Positions 1 through 12,114 are shown, counted from the first letter of the stretch. The stretch: DNA of 64,000 nucleotides from Blastobasis lacticolella (GCA_905147135.1 LR990039.1:29943708-30007707); one strand, 5' to 3'. Notes: a model not told the origin generated them from the sequence alone. Made by a program: numbers and translations.

Positions 1-480
1 CCCTCACATAATGGTTAAGATTAAAAAATAATGTTAATTTATCTACAATTGTCAATCCTTTGTTATTGTTTAGTACCTATGCATCGAAATGAACAATGTA
101 TATTATGTACTCATGTAAGTGAAATGTATTTCTTATGAGAAAATAAAGAATCTTTAACCCGATATACACTAGGTTAAGTAATATAATGATATACCAATTT
201 GATTATGAATTGTATTGTAATATGTAAGGTATGTAATTGCTGCAATTGTAATGTGGTCTTGATATATATTTGTAGTGGTAGTTACCTACTGCAAGTAGTG
301 TACTTAATTTAATACAAAATAGATTGGACTTACCATATCACTAGTACCATATCAGCAACTTATTATATCTTTATTCTCGACATATTATACAATGATTGTA
401 TTACATTACAACATGTGTTTTAATCAAAAATTAATTTGCATGTGTCTCCTGAACCTTTTAGGCTCTTCTTAACCTTAAAG
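1..480. repeat. AT-rich dispersed repeat, copy 1 (about 158-470)
   Basis: From about 158 to 470 the sequence is closely matched at 11582-11880, beginning with the shared ACACTAGGTTAAGT block and ending near TTAATTTGCA. It is a non-coding dispersed repeat of unknown class. The first 150 bases show nothing further. Confidence 0.6.
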
Positions 481-502
481 GATACAATATGTAACACTCG
501 AC

Positions 503-539
503 CGTTGACCTTCTGTGTAGCCTACACAGAAGGTCAACG
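503..539. repeat. Hairpin with 18-bp perfect arms
   Basis: Arms 503-520 and 522-539 are perfect reverse complements (CGTTGACCTTCTGTGTAG) around a single-base loop. It lies at the edge of the nested element block that follows. Confidence 0.85.
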
Positions 540-664
540 CTTCTGATTACCGAAACTAATGAACGGTTTCAGCATACCCGATGTCTAGGAAGCCGATCAA
601 TCGGCAACGGTATAACCAGCGGCCGCAATCGAAAGCTTAAGAACATTAAGAGATTTTTTTTTTA

Positions 665-904
665 ATGTTATCCGGCAGACAAACAGGCATGCGGGCCACC
701 TGATGGAAAGTGGTCACCGCCGCCTATGGACATCAGCAACACCAGGGGAGTCACCAATGCGTTGCCCGCCTCTGAAGAGACCTCTAATATACCTCTTGAA
801 CGATCCCATGTCATAGTCCAAAGGAAACACTGTGGCTGGGAGCTCATTCCACATCCGAATCGTACGAGCGAGAAACGTTCTTTCAAACCTTCGATTTTGT
901 TCAA
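665..904 (-). mobile_element. LINE reverse-transcriptase C-terminal fragment
   Basis: On the minus strand the frame carries a damaged non-LTR retrotransposon tail (TIRMWNELPATVFP-like, decayed) followed by GNALVTPLVLLMSIGGGDHF, a 3' end common in lepidopteran LINEs. A poly-T at 654-663 corresponds to its 3' poly(A). It is 5'-truncated. Confidence 0.6.
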
Positions 905-929
905 GACTGGCTGGCTACAAGCTACTTAA

Positions 930-2055
930 CACGTTCACTGCGGCAAGTAAAATCATATTTCTTCATCTGGTGCGGCGGCGGGCCAAAATGCGCCCCCAAT
1001 GATATTTCCGCCAGTGCGTGGCAGGTCTTTCTAGACCCACCAGCACTAGGATAGATTAAATTGCTATAACTTTGTGGAAACATAATGTATACATTTTTTT
1101 TTATATTGTTAGAATGACCTTGAACCCAACTTCCTTAGGTTTGATTCGCCCCGGGATCTGCCAAACAGGAAATGAGAAATAAAGCAGGAAAAGCGGCAGG
1201 CCGATATTGACCTGAACCGCACTAGAAAGTATTTTTAGTAGTGATGGGACAGAGAAAAATAAGGGGATATCGAAAATAAAACAGAATTATCGTAGAAGAA
1301 CTGAAAAATGTTTTTATTTACTTATGACTTAGATACATGTTACGTTGCATGTATCTAAGTCTTAGATTGCATTTTTTTTCAAAATTATGTTGCAAAAACT
1401 ATTTACTGTAGAAGGCTAGTTTTTAGGAACAATCATTTTCATAAAGGATTTATATAAAATAAAAAGGTATTATATAAAAAATCCCTACGTAATTATGAGT
1501 CTAAGGCTGATATGTTGATATGTGTAGCTAGTAAACAAAACTTACCGCTTGTGCTTTGTTTTCCGTGCACATTGGTTTCCAAATTCTTTTTATTTTTCTT
1601 AGTGGAAAATATTTCTTCTGTCAATAACTGCAGGGCGAATTACTCTATTTTCCAAAATTCGTATTTTTCTTTTATTGCTTGCCATCGTTGATTATATCGA
1701 ACGCTACGTCAGATCAGTTAGATAGCACAACACTAACTGGCGGGGCGCGCGCTCTGTACGGTATCGGGTCGCCAGCTGCCTGTTGGGAGGGCGGGCCGAA
1801 ATAGGCCCACTGCCGCACTCAGCGGATGTTTTTCACCGTCAGTGCGACGGTAGGTCGATAAAAGCCTGCCGTTATGTTTTGATGGGGAACACCTACAATT
1901 TTGACCGCAAGATCAAATATACATTTGTCTCTGTCGAATTTTTACAAACACCTGAGATAATCGTTTCGCACCAGCGAGAGGGACATAGTTTTCTTCGTCC
2001 GCACCAGCTGAAGTACCGCGGCAGGCCGATATCGGCCTGTTACGCAGTGAACGTG
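930..2055. mobile_element. piggyBac-like non-autonomous element with TTAA duplication
   Basis: The ends are perfect 13-bp inverted repeats, CACGTTCACTGCG and CGCAGTGAACGTG, each flanked by TTAA (926-929 and 2056-2059), the hallmark of piggyBac insertion. The 1126-bp interior has no transposase frame. It holds a palindrome (1326-1361) and near-palindromic GGCCGATATCGGCC at about 2031-2040. Confidence 0.75.
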
Positions 2056-2058
2056 TTA

Positions 2059-2200
2059 ATCCTACTAATACTATAAATGCGAAAATTTATATGTTTGGTA
2101 TATCGCAAAACCGATCAATGCCGAAGGTTTCGCCGAAGGTGGTTTTTTGGCCGAAGGCGGTCGAAGCCGAAACTTCAGTCGGACACTATCGATTTCCAAA
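2059..2200. mobile_element. Lep1 Helitron 5' piece and MITE right end
   Basis: TCCTACTAATACTATAAATG at 2059 is a Lep1-type 5' end. It runs into GCCGAAGG-rich sequence ending in TTCAGTCGGACACT (about 2177-2190), the right terminus of a MITE whose other copies lie at 13600-14340 and 29385-29780. Confidence 0.55.
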
Positions 2201-2434
2201 GCACACGCTCGGATACCTAAGGGTCGCCAAGGTTGACTGAATTAGTCAAGTGTAAGGTCTTGGAAACTGTATCAGTCCAAAGTACATCTCGTCTCTACTT
2301 AGCTCTATGGATAGGGCGGCAAGAGAGCGGCGGAGACGTCGTATATTTTGTATGGTGCGAACAAAGCAGAGACGTGAGGATCGAGAAGGGATGTGAGCGG
2401 CGTGCGCCGAACAGCACAAATAGGTATAACCCGC

Positions 2435-2542
2435 GTCACGAAAGAAGAGATTTGTCAAATGGCAGTGGAGTGGATTTCGCGCAGGTAATCGTATGCAGCG
2501 CAAGTCGACCCACCAGACCCGCCAAGTCTCTTCTTATTTGAC
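2435..2542 (-). mobile_element. 108-bp MITE, copy 1
   Basis: Inverted ends GTCACGAAAGAAGAGA and AAGTCTCTTCTTATTTGAC. The interior matches the 29894-30001 copy in reverse orientation, and both are 108 bp long. No coding capacity. Confidence 0.7.
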
Positions 2543-2545
2543 ACT

Positions 2546-3120
2546 AGCTATACCTGATATGCATTTGATGATTAGTTACAAATCCTGGCAAACTTCTTGG
2601 CTGTATTTAAGAAGCTAGTTCTTGAGGTCGCTCTTTAATTAATTGCAGTCAATTCCTAAATTAAGTTCTTTTTAATACATACAATAATATTATTTTGGTA
2701 TAAGCAGAAGATTCAGAATTCATTAAGTATTTATATAAGTATTTATGTTAATCATTTTTATAGCCTAGACTAGCCTTTTTTAAAAATTTTTTTAAAAAGC
2801 TATAAGTTTACAATGAGGTTAGAGAGCTAAAAACTTTTATAAACTCTTATTCATAAAACGTTATGGGAGATTTATAAGCTTGCATAAATGTGGTTCTTGA
2901 AAAACACTATTAACAAAGCAAACGCATATTAGCGCTAAAACTCTCAATAACGTCTTCATAACATAAAGAAAAATCTCGTCTCTAGAAAAAAATAGTATAT
3001 ACAGGATTTTTATATCTTTTTATGTCTGTGGTTTTAAACAAGGTATTTTTATGAAAAAGACCGTTAGCTGATAAAACTAACAAACAAAAATACTTTAATA
3101 CGAACCATCTTAGCTTTAAT
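2546..3120. other. AT-rich sequence, nothing recognised
   Basis: AT-rich non-coding DNA with no long frame, tandem repeat or paired ends that I can see. Confidence 0.5.
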
Positions 3121-3124
3121 GTTC

Positions 3125-3440
3125 CGGTTGTGCTCTCGCAGACGAGGGCTCAGGGTCCTCCATGTCTATGATCCAGGATTCATCAGATCAGATAATTACA
3201 GTGGAGCGACTGCCACCTGACTTATGTGACGTTGCTACCAGAGGAACCTGACCAGATTGGATTATGGTTACACATTTAGCTTCCGGTACGTGCAGGTTTC
3301 ATCACGATGTTTTCCCTCACTGTAACAGGATCGGTTAGCATTCAACTAATGTACATAACTCAGAAAAGAGTCTTTGGTACATGGCCGCAGTGGCATGACA
3401 CTTTACTATACAAAATACATACCACAAACTATGAAGTAAT
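3125..3440 (-). mobile_element. SINE, decayed copy
   Basis: On the minus strand it follows the order of the SINE at 25567: GAGTTATGTACATTAG, GATGAAACCTGCAC, AATCCTGGATCAT and GCGAGAGCACAACCGG. The tRNA-like head is missing or degraded. Confidence 0.6.
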
Positions 3441-5280
3441 AAATACGATGCAGCGGTCTTTTTTACTAAGTTCATGGCTCGGGATCTTGGGCTACGCTTT
3501 GATCCCGTAATCTCAATAAGAAACACAATGAAATACATATGTCGAAAAATGTGACCCGATTTTTTAAACTGTTTTATAGTTATAATTTTGAAACGAGATC
3601 GTTTATGTTTTTGGACAGACTTTAATTTACTTAACCACAAGAAATGCTAAACAATATGAAAATATGCCAAATCTAGCATAAAATATGATTCGTCATGAGC
3701 CTAGATATCATTTTGAAACAGAAACACAACGGCGATCGAAGCGCGCCTTTCGGTGCGCGACCGCAACGAACACTTTTGCATTCGACCATCGATGAATCAA
3801 GGAATGGAACTGGCTGCTCATTCATTAAAGAGAGAAGATGTCTTGATTAATTGCCTCACGTCATATAGCCGTAAAGGAGAGTGTGAGTACAGAAGAGACT
3901 ACAAATAATAATTTGGACAAGGGCGCACGTGGAAAGGTTCCCTTCAGACCTTGAGATTCGGCCACGAGAGATGGCCAAGGGTGGTGGCGGGTCTTCAATC
4001 GACCTAGGGTTTGGTAGTCCCACGTTACGTTTGCTACTGAATTTTTTCGAAAATCATGCTATTCTTTTATTGTTTGCTATTTTTATTGTAATAACGATAC
4101 ACTGTTAAACTGTTCGACTTATCCTTATATCAAAACACTATCCCGAAAATACCTTCTGATGGATCTCTCCCCTGCTAGAGTCTGCCCTAATTTAAGACAT
4201 ACTATGCTTTGTCTAGTAGGATAATGTCGTACTTCATAAACAGGTACCTACCGCCCCTTTAGTGAAGAGCCACGAATAACGAATAACAACAGACTATCGA
4301 AAATCGGTAATAAAATAAAATAATCGAACATTTAGGTAATTATATTAATTATTCCTTGTTTGGATTTCACCCTAAGAGACTTTCCACAACAACGATTTTG
4401 ACTAGAGCGTGTTCTACGGAATTGGCCGAGTGACTGAATAAAAATACGCACTACGACTTAAACTAAAAATACGACTTTAATTAAAATTATCTTTGCTTCT
4501 GTCTCTCTCTCTCTCTCTCTCAATGATTATACATTAATTTTATCATACACTGGCTACTGTAATAATGTATTCATACTAACTACAATGAGGGGATTCCTGG
4601 AGACTTACAACAAAGGCTTGACCTACTATGAGCTCCAGTCTCCCACAATATCATAATTAATGTTCTGATTTATTGTATCCAAATATTATATGATGATTAT
4701 TGTAAAAAAAACTAAGATTTTTATTATTTATTTAACCATCGATTCCAAGTTCTCTGAGAATGATAATCGATAATCGAATATAATAAATACGATTTTACAC
4801 TACCACTTACACTTACATACCCACTGTAAACTGTTAAAATTATCATTCTAAAGGTACGCGTCGACTACTCCGCATCGCACGAGCCGCACGCGCCGCACGC
4901 ATAGCATTGAACGAAATTGCTGACGTTGCTGACAGGGTTGCCAACTGTGTATAATGATTTGGTACTAATAATGACAACTCAAAACACATAACAATACATA
5001 ATGTACTATGAAATTCGAACTAACATCACCATCTTGTAAAGCGTCACTTTTGACATACAGATGAAATTGGCGTTTGACAACCACGTCCTCATTCAAGTAC
5101 CAAAAGATCCTTGTAGATCAGTATATATAATACAAATGTAAATATGTATTAATCTCAACAGTCTGGCTTCTATACCAAATGAACACCCGGTCAAATGAGG
5201 TATTATTAATAATAATAATAGTAAATTTCCTTATTTCAGATTCGTGGTTCATAGGTACTGTAGTACCTCATGGTCATCAT
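3441..5280. other. Non-coding, mostly featureless
   Basis: Contains a (TC)n microsatellite at about 4500-4521 and a short CG-rich patch at 4860-4905 (CGCACGCGCCGCACGC). No gene is supported. Confidence 0.5.
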
Positions 5281-5284
5281 CATC

Positions 5285-5480
5285 CTAGCGCTTCTCCCGG
5301 CCTCTGCCAAGGTCCGCTTTCCTACTCAATCTTCTCCACTTCACCCGGTCTTTCGGCATCCTCTCGTCGTAAGCCGTTGGTTCTTCCAACGTTGGTGGTT
5401 GGTGGTTGGTTGGTTGGTTGGTTGGTTGGTTGGTTGGTTGGTTGGTTGGTGGTTGGTTGGTTGGTTGGATCGAATCCATC
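5285..5480 (-). mobile_element. LINE tail with expanded TTGG microsatellite
   Basis: The minus strand codes DRVKWRRLSRKADLGRGREK, a common C-terminal end of RTE-like LINE reverse transcriptases. The adjacent (TTGG)n tract (about 5389-5467) expanded inside it and gives PTNQ repeats in translation. Confidence 0.6.
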
Positions 5481-5504
5481 GCTTCTTGGGTCGCCCACGG
5501 GCAA

Positions 5505-5670
5505 TAGCGTATCTAGGGCTATTTTCCAGGGGGGGGCTGGCCCCTGAGAATTCCTAGGTTGTAATTATTTTGTATGAAGTTTTTTTATGTACGTTGTACA
5601 TACGGTACATCCTGAGTTGGGCAGCAGACCATTCTGGGGTGGGCACGGCCCATATCCATGGATAAATATC
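5505..5670 (+). repeat. Dispersed repeat, copy 1
   Basis: AGCGTATCTAGGGCTA, TGGCCCCTGAGAATTCC and TACGGTACATCCTG recur in the same order at 57540-57680. Non-coding. Confidence 0.65.
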
Positions 5671-6530
5671 TATCTATAATACATTATCTGTCTAATAAAA
5701 TCTACGTGCATATGTTTGTATATACAGCGACAGAGTATTTTTAACTGTGGTTTGGTCGCACCTTTAGAAGCAGATCATTCTAAATGGAACAATCGACTTC
5801 GGCCGCTTTATCGCTAACCAACACCGTCTGGCGTTCGCAGCTCTCCAGTCTTCCCGTGACCATGACGCATGCAACTGTGTCGAAATATTAGGCTACTCGA
5901 CTCAACAAAGGTACGCGGTAGGAAACCCGCAACATACCCTTAAAATGTCGATTATAGCTGTCACGTAAAAAATATGTTTTATTTCATAATTAATAAATAC
6001 AGGAATGACAAAAGTACAATTTTACAAAACATTGGTTTAGGAAGGGCAAGATTTCATGGTGTTATTAGAGCACAAACTTTCAATGAGCGACATTTTATAG
6101 TCTGGCAAGATAAAAGAGCGAGGCACGCTGCCTCTGTTCTCGCTGTCCCTCTCGGCTCGAGTCCCATGACAAAGCAAAATAGACAATATGTATGAACATA
6201 AGGTTGCTTTTTGAAATTGTAATTTGGAGAGTTTTCTGTCCTATAGATAATAATGATATGTGCATGGTAATAGTATCACGCGTTGGGTTTACGCGGTGCC
6301 GCCCCTGGCTGAGGTAAGATTCCTATGTATTTTATAGGGGCAGTGTAATCGCAACTCCCTAAAGAGTACTTCACATGTTCGCCGAAACTTTCGGCAAATC
6401 TTTTACCGGGACTTTGATAGACATATAGAGGACATTCTCGTCTATTAAGGATGTGGTAGGTGTCAAAATGTGTCGATATTTATTACAATGATTCATTGGG
6501 TAATTTCACTTATCTGATATGTTCTGCTGT
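5671..6530. other. No gene seen
   Basis: Unremarkable sequence. Short frames here show no recognisable domain. Confidence 0.45.
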
Positions 6531-6539
6531 GAACACGGT

Positions 6540-6605
6540 CACAGAGGTGATGGTAGCTCTACTGTAATTACCTGATCTACTAAAATCCTGGATCATGGTC
6601 AAGTG
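6540..6605 (+). mobile_element. SINE fragment
   Basis: Short match to the middle of the SINE family (GTAATTACCTGATCTACTAA, then ATCCTGGATCATGGTCA). Confidence 0.5.
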
Positions 6606-6734
6606 TACAAACCTGTTACGGAAAAAGCGCTAGAAAGAAAATTATAAAATCGATACATCAGTCATGAGAAAAATCTGAATTTTTTGTGCGTACCAGAGCT
6701 GTCTATGCTTATTGTACATTTTGATTGGAGTTGT

Positions 6735-7190
6735 TTATACAATTAATACTAAATCCAACCCTGTTAGCATCAAAATATTTTCGATCACCGAAAAATTGCT
6801 CAATTTTCCAATAATTTTAAATCTATCTTTAATGGCATGTTGTTTTAAGGTAAAGCATTTCAATTATTGCAAATTCACACTATTACGATGCATATTTTTG
6901 TCACAATTTCTAAAATTAATTCCCGATAGCCACGACCACGATTGTTTACTTACCGGTGAAAGGATAATCCAGATGTATTTCCATACTTTGCGCTTTCACA
7001 TAACTGTGCACTATATTACACCGTCTTTTAAATGGTTTGATTTAAATTTTATGAAGAAATTATAAAATTTACACCGATGTTTCAAAAAAAACGTCAGGTC
7101 GTTGGTAGCTTGAGCAGCATGTCAAACGTTCAAAACATTGCGCGCGTCATTTTCTTTGAACTTATACGTTTCTTAACAGCGCAAACATTT
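6735..7190 (+). repeat. Dispersed repeat, copy 1 of pair with 53105-53550
   Basis: Long blocks, including CTATCTTTAATGGCATGTTG and CGATAGCCACGACCACGA, recur in the same order near 53.2 kb with small indels. The short frame across it is not conserved between copies, so it is non-coding. Confidence 0.75.
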
Positions 7191-7195
7191 TAAAA

Positions 7196-7438
7196 ATGAC
7201 TCTTAGAAGAGAACTCCATCTAGCCAATTTGATCTTAGGCATAGAGAAGCATGGGGTACCGGATTACTTGTTCAGCAAATTGAAACGGAAATGTAGTTCT
7301 CGATCGGTGCGCACTACGGGCAGTGTATTAGTTGCATACCAGCACCATACTATGGCATTCCGTGGCAGCTTTAGGTACTCGGCAACCCGATGCTGGAACG
7401 TCCCCGTTCGTAATTTAAATCGAGATGTTATTTTTTAA
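7196..7438 (+). mobile_element. LINE reverse-transcriptase C-terminal fragment
   Basis: Codes TLRRELHLANLILGIEKHGV, then FRYSATRCWNVPV, the typical 3' end of a LINE ORF2 (ATRxWN motif). 5'-truncated and without poly(A). Confidence 0.55.
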
Positions 7439-7639
7439 AACATTAAAAGTTTTTTAATAAAAGATTTGGACCCCGGTGCGCGAGTGCGTCCTACTTACTT
7501 GGCCAGGATGTAAGTGCGTTTTTTGCTATATTTTTTTTTATGATTTTTTCTTTGTTTGCCATTTTTAGTGTAGCTGGAAACAGCGTTTTAGAATAAAAAA
7601 TAGGTAACGTTTGATGTTTGCCCTTTATTTATTTATTAC

Positions 7640-8490
7640 GGCTACAGGTGGCGTTCAATGCAACCAAAACTCAGGCGTGCTTGTTTTCCGCCAAAAGGAG
7701 TCCATTCCATCTGACTCCAACTTTTCGGGATGATACTGTGAAAATTACCGACAACCTACAGATTCTTGGTTTTGAGCTATCTTCAAATCTCAACTTCGGT
7801 CAGTACATCGAATCCAAAGCAAAGACTGCAATAAAAAATCTTGGTATCCTCTCTTTAGTCACTTTAGTCTTTAGTAATTGTCACCTATACGCCCACATAC
7901 ATCCGCACAGCAAACACACTCCACACACATGCACACACACACACACACACACTCACACACACACACTTAAACTCACACACACCCACGCACACACGCACTC
8001 AGCCGCAGGTCATAATTTTTATAATTTTTATTATTGTTATTTTATTTCTTTTACGAATAATTTTGCTACTTTGTTAATATTGTACTCTGTTTTAAATACC
8101 TACCGGTGATCTGGTATTTTTTACCGGATAATATCTAGGGGAAGACCTGGCGATCTGTGCTACAGGTTTGATTATCAAATCTACTACAGACGTCAGTTCT
8201 CTCACATTTTATGTATATTATTAGAGTTGGTTGTTTATAATAATTAGCAGTTGTGATGAGAAAATTAAGAATTATTTTTTTTTTTTTTTTTTTTTTTATT
8301 TAGCTCAAAATTTATAATGCGTACGGCTAAGGAATGGAAAACGTTTCCTGTGAGTGTGTTCCCTGATCAATATAATCTTGATACCTTCAAGGCTAGAGGG
8401 AATAGGCTGTTCCAAGACGGGCATGCTTCATCTTTGGCCGCATCATCACTTACTAACAGGTGAGATGGCGGTCAAATGTACCTTGTATAA
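7640..8490 (+). mobile_element. Split LINE 3' end with CA microsatellite
   Basis: 7645-7855 codes VAFNATKTQACLFSAKRSPF and following RT-tail sequence. The same LINE's terminal part resumes at 8315 (MRTAKEWKTFPVSVFPDQYN-like) and ends in poly(A) near 8495. The copy at 43127-43965 is continuous, so the middle (7860-8310) here is replaced by other sequence including (CA)n (7917-7990) and poly-T (8276-8297). Confidence 0.65.
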
Positions 8491-8499
8491 AAATTAAAA

Positions 8500-9259
8500 A
8501 AAAAATGGTCTCGCCTCTCTGGTTACACATACATTTCGCCTGACGATTGGAGATCGGCGGATTCACGAATAAAGGCGAATACTCCCTCTACATTCTAGTT
8601 AACATGTGGAGTGTGCTTAATGGGATGTAGCCATGTAGTGAATAGTGATGTTGGGTACTAGATTAGAGTGCGTGTAATCGCAGCTAAAGAAAATTCTTTG
8701 TTTTGTTTTGTTTCCTTCCGGGCATTTAGTATTGATCGATCACCGTTTGTAGGTATCGTTTAAGTGAGTTTATTAGAAAACTATAAATAAATACCGTATT
8801 AGTACCTATTTCAACAGCTGGCTAATTAAGAGAATTCAATAGGTAGATATATAAAAAACTTTACCAAGTATTTCCTTGAATAACTTCATACTTCTGTGAT
8901 GTGATCTATCGCCTGTTCAAATCCTTTGTTCATAAACATCTAACTATCTTGAGGAATCCTATTATTTTTCAGGAACCAATAGTAACCTTTGATATTCGAG
9001 AATAGTGTAGAGTCATACAAATAAATTAATGTTCGAAAAAAATTCAGTATCAGATATTAGCTCAAAAACAAACGTATCAAATATGACCTATACCATTTTT
9101 AACTGTTCTGCTCTAGTTGAGCATTCATGTTGAAGTAGTATCTCATTTGCTTCTCACTACAGTGATACTATATTTTATGTACTAAGAAATTGCCCTTTTG
9201 TTATGAGTTTACCTTAACAATATTCTTTAACCTGTTTTTAGAAGTTCGGAACACAAATA
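8500..9259. other. Region upstream of the Tudor gene
   Basis: No frame or repeat recognised. It presumably contains the Tudor promoter and any 5' UTR exon; a candidate acceptor lies just before 9241. Confidence 0.4.
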
Positions 9260-10399
9260 ATGGATAACATAACAGATTTACTGGAAAGACTCACAATCAA
9301 CTTTTTTGATATTGGTTCTGCTACCTGGGTTGATATAACCCATATAAATAACCCCCACAGCTTCTATGTGCGTCCATATGACCACCGGGCTTATCTGAAG
9401 AACATTGAACTTCCAGGGGACTTTGTTCATGATCAAGATATACTACCACATACTGTTGTTGTGTACTTTTCTATATTACTGAAGAATATGGTACGAGGAG
9501 TCGTAAGTAATGTTGATTCATCTAATAGAACCTGTGTTCTGTGGGCGTTAGATTATGGTGTAATGGATGTGAACATACCCTTTGATCTACTGCACAAGCC
9601 CAAATTGGATATAGCTATTGAAGGACTTGCCGTCCATTGCAAACTCCATCACTGCGCACCACTACAAGGTAATGGTTGGGCAGAAAACTCAATTGATGCA
9701 ATGAAATCTTATATTGGAAATGACAGAGCTAAGATGATTGTTAAAGGTAAAATATCTGGACAACTATCAGTAGAATTATATAACTACTGTCCAGATGACA
9801 TATCTACGCTACTTGCCTTGACAGGATACTCAACGCTGGGCTATGTACCTTCCACAATTAACAGACTTGATCCAAAGATAAAACCAGAAGATCACTTTTA
9901 TACTTACTTGAAGCTCAATTTACATGATTACATAAATGTCAAACTTCTCCATAAGGAATCATATATGAGTTTCTATGTTGCTAAAATGGACGATTATAAG
10001 CAATATTTGAATGAACAAAGTAATGTCACTTATTATTCTAAGCAAGAACAGCAATTGCGCGAAGAGGGACTGCTGGAAGGCCGCCCTGTGGCTGTATTAA
10101 TAGATGCAACTTTAAAATATGAGAGAGCTGTTGTAAAGAAAATCTTGATTCCAGGACTAAAAGCCTTAGTGCAGCTTGTTGATCTGGGAAATACCATTGA
10201 AACTTCTATATTCAACCTAAAGCCAATGTCTATCAAATTATTCCGTTATCCTGCAATATCTATATATTGTTCTCTAAGTAAAGAACAAACTAATCAAAAT
10301 CTATTTCAATTGTTCTATCCCGGAAACATGTTTAACATCAGTGTAACAGATATTGGTGATAATCCAGAAATTCCATATACTGTTTTTGTCTCACCATAG
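9260..10399 (+). CDS. Protein with two extended Tudor domains (379 aa), single exon
   Basis: An intact 379-codon reading frame from ATG (9260) to TAG. It contains two extended-Tudor-like units. In unit one (about 20-175), VDITHINNPHSFYVRPY starts the barrel, LDYG (97-100) matches the Tudor core, and a short nuclease-like strand region follows. In unit two (about 222-379), INVKLLH, SFYV and VDLGN repeat the pattern. Family knowledge: such domains bind symmetrically dimethylated arginine tails of Piwi proteins and scaffold germ-line piRNA granules. No helicase, RRM, RING or MYND domain is visible, so I cannot name an orthologue. A pyrimidine tract with TTTTTAG just upstream of the ATG could be a 5' UTR acceptor. 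AATAAA follows 16 bp after the stop. A retrocopy or partial duplicate is possible, but the frame is undamaged. Confidence 0.82.
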   Translation: MDNITDLLERLTINFFDIGSATWVDITHINNPHSFYVRPYDHRAYLKNIELPGDFVHDQDILPHTVVVYFSILLKNMVRGVVSNVDSSNRTCVLWALDYGVMDVNIPFDLLHKPKLDIAIEGLAVHCKLHHCAPLQGNGWAENSIDAMKSYIGNDRAKMIVKGKISGQLSVELYNYCPDDISTLLALTGYSTLGYVPSTINRLDPKIKPEDHFYTYLKLNLHDYINVKLLHKESYMSFYVAKMDDYKQYLNEQSNVTYYSKQEQQLREEGLLEGRPVAVLIDATLKYERAVVKKILIPGLKALVQLVDLGNTIETSIFNLKPMSIKLFRYPAISIYCSLSKEQTNQNLFQLFYPGNMFNISVTDIGDNPEIPYTVFVSP

Positions 10400-10415
10400 A
10401 ATAATCCTCTACTTC

Positions 10416-10421
10416 AATAAA
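10416..10421 (+). terminator. Poly(A) signal of the Tudor gene
   Basis: AATAAA 16 bp downstream of the TAG stop of the Tudor-domain gene, implying a very short 3' UTR if used. Confidence 0.45.
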
Positions 10422-10429
10422 TTCGACTG

Positions 10430-11580
10430 TTATCTTTAGGACCCATAAAACTGATATGTATACATAGCAGAATATGTTTGTAGAATATTTGAAAATGGAC
10501 CACATGTAATGGGTCACATGTCTCATGAGGTTTGTTTAATGCCAAATTCTTACAGCGCTGCATTCATACTGCACTGCTACAGTCTCCTTTCTGCCGCACT
10601 ATTTGTGTGTCAAAGTGTAAAACTGAATTAAATGTTTAATTCATTATGTTCCTTTTTCACAGTTTTGGTAAGTTGACATTGATTATTTTTCTTTATTCTT
10701 TATTGTACACAAACATGACATAATTATATGTACAGTTGAGTTAATTATTATATTACCAGTGTTAATGTTTATTTGAATATTTAATTGAAAACTTCAAGAA
10801 TCAGCATAAAGTTAAGTTAGAACAGTGTTTCCAATTAGAAAACAAAATACCGGTCTACTGCTGGTACAATGGTGTTTATTCTAAGTAAATGTTGCATGAT
10901 GGATTTCATCCTCACACATTGGAACCGAATTTATCATGAACTGTCCGGTTCCTAAGGTACTTACTCTGTAGAAAAAGCTTCTTCAAGAAAGCAGTGAAAA
11001 CATTTTCTGTTATCTAGTTTATGGGCGGGACCCCAGCAGAAGGCTTTGGTCAACCTCACTCCGTCAACGATATTAGGAAGCACAGCTTACCAATGGCGAG
11101 CTTGTTATGGTGCTGAAGCTCGTCTAGCCTCAAAGTTCGAAACGGTCATCCATCCAATTATCGGACATTGCAGGCATTGCTTAATATTAATACACTAGAT
11201 CAGTTTTACTCCTTTGAAACAAATCTTTTTTCAAAAATAATGAAAAGGTGTCATTGGATTTGAAAACATTGGGGGATTGAAAACATTCACATTCGGCACA
11301 CTACTGCCTCAGGGCTTTGGCTCTTTTAGGAAGCCGCTGTGCAGTTTTTACTTTTCAATGCAATATAAACAGCAAAAAAAAATTGAAGATATAGGCTGTT
11401 TCTTCAAACAAGGCCCAGGGATAACTCATTGTTACTTCGTATTTGAAATGCAATTTCTGGTACCTACTTAAAGTTACATATTAAGTTGCTTTGAATTAGA
11501 ATTAAGTATCTTGCCAAAAATAAGTGTCTATAAAGGAATAAGCATTAGGTTTAGGTAGTTGAGATGTTTAAGATAACGTA
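10430..11580. other. Downstream of the Tudor gene, nothing recognised
   Basis: AT-rich DNA. The short frame at 11277-11471 has no recognisable content. Confidence 0.45.
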
Positions 11581-11581
11581 G

Positions 11582-11880
11582 ACGATGTACACTAGGTTAA
11601 GTGATATGATGATATACCATTTTGATTATGAATTGTATTGTAATATGTAAGGTAGTTTTTTGTAATACTTCTCAATTGTAATCATAAACAATGTGGTCTT
11701 GATGTAACTACTGTAAGTAGTGTATTTAATTTAATTCAAAATAGATTTTTATTTATGATGTCACCAAGTGAGCAGCTAATCTCGTTATTATTTACTTAAT
11801 ATACAATTATTATAATATTTACAACATGTGTTTTATTCAAAACTTAATTTGCAAGTATGTCCTGGATCTTCTAGGAGCTT
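11582..11880. repeat. AT-rich dispersed repeat, copy 2
   Basis: Collinear with 158-470 (GTACACTAGGTTAAGTGATA, then TTGTATTGTAATATGTAAGG). Small insertions distinguish the copies. Confidence 0.65.
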
Positions 11881-12114
11881 GAATTGAATTGAAGTATTAT
11901 TTATTGCACCAAAACAATATAACTCATTTACATTAATGTACAATGGTATGTACAAAGGCGGACTTATCCCTCAGGGGGATATCTTCCAGCCAACCTTTGA
12001 AACGTCGAAAGGGAAAGTTGTTAGGTAGAGTAAGTGTGTACAAAATTTTAAAAAATATATTTTTTTACCCACATTAACTTGACAATAACCCAATAGTATC
12101 ACTAACAGATACTT

